This document shows positions 4,140 through 5,484 of a stretch of 5,484 bases of DNA, piece after piece (position 1 is the stretch's first letter; each line of letters starts with the position of its first letter). Origin of the DNA: RGIG464 sp045599585 (lineage in GTDB: Bacteria > Myxococcota_A > Bradymonadia > UBA4248); the NCBI GenBank assembly GCA_045599585.1, contig JAZRWH010000060.1:1-5484 (forward strand), written 5' to 3'. The translations under genes were made by a program, and so were the position numbers. Below the pieces are notes generated by a model that saw only the letters and a list, made by a program, of their open reading frames with translations, made no database searches and was not told where the DNA came from.

Positions 4140-4145
<6 letters not shown>
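4129..4145 (-). other. pre-16S hairpin covering part of the anti-Shine-Dalgarno sequence
   Basis: In the 16S precursor, UCCUU of the 3' tail (4145-4141) can pair with AAGGA in the trailer (4133-4129) around a 7-nt loop. The mature end is expected near 4140, inside this hairpin. The rest of the trailer (3976-4128) shows only a weak ACAAC/GTTGT inverted repeat (3983-3995), and no tRNA or 23S start. Confidence 0.4.

Positions 4146-5484
<1,339 letters not shown>

Overview
The window comes from a Candidatus Saccharibacteria (TM7, Patescibacteria/CPR) genome or a close relative. The main evidence is the 16S rRNA gene on the minus strand. It has exact matches to two oligo sites I remember as TM7-specific (around 4467-4490 and 4722-4742) and one-base mismatches to three others. 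The compact layout also fits: gaps are short, terminators sit inside the opposite gene, promoters are mostly extended -10 type, and at least two mRNAs look leaderless. All genes read cleanly with the standard genetic code. No mobile element, CRISPR array or phage gene was seen.

Layout. 1-596 (-) is the N-terminal part of an acyl-CoA synthetase of the ANL superfamily, cut by the window edge. 613-640 is the rpsA terminator, abutting the promoter of that gene. 712-1782 (-) is ribosomal protein S1 with four S1 domains; its leader carries a perfect 16-bp hairpin. 1932-2327 (+) is a small ImmA/IrrE-like zinc peptidase with a C-terminal zinc ribbon. It is divergent from rpsA and convergent, with a 4-bp overlap, with a KGG-repeat (con-10/YciG-like) stress protein at 2324-2527 (-), which has the strongest promoter in the window. 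2604-2824 holds a DnaA box, then a promoter-hairpin-terminator unit predicted to make a small RNA of about 76 nt, then a tRNA promoter. 2825-2988 (+) is tRNA-Ala(UGC) and tRNA-Ile(GAU), both with encoded CCA. 2996-3541 (-) is a SpoU/TrmH-family RNA methyltransferase, and 3590-3934 (+) is a MazG-like NTP pyrophosphohydrolase. These two diverge from a palindromic double promoter. 3950-3975 is a two-way terminator. 4140-5484 (-) is 16S rRNA, lacking roughly its first 120 nt.

Theme. Most genes serve translation: 16S rRNA, two tRNAs, S1 and an RNA methyltransferase. The tRNA-Ala/tRNA-Ile pair normally lies in the 16S-23S spacer. Here it lies over 1 kb beyond the 16S 3' end on the opposite strand, and a strong terminator follows 16S, so 16S appears unlinked from 23S. 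The most novel items are the unassigned small-RNA unit (2708-2783), the S1 leader hairpin, the palindromic divergent promoter and the leaderless genes. All promoters, terminators and transcription starts were read by eye and are predictions.
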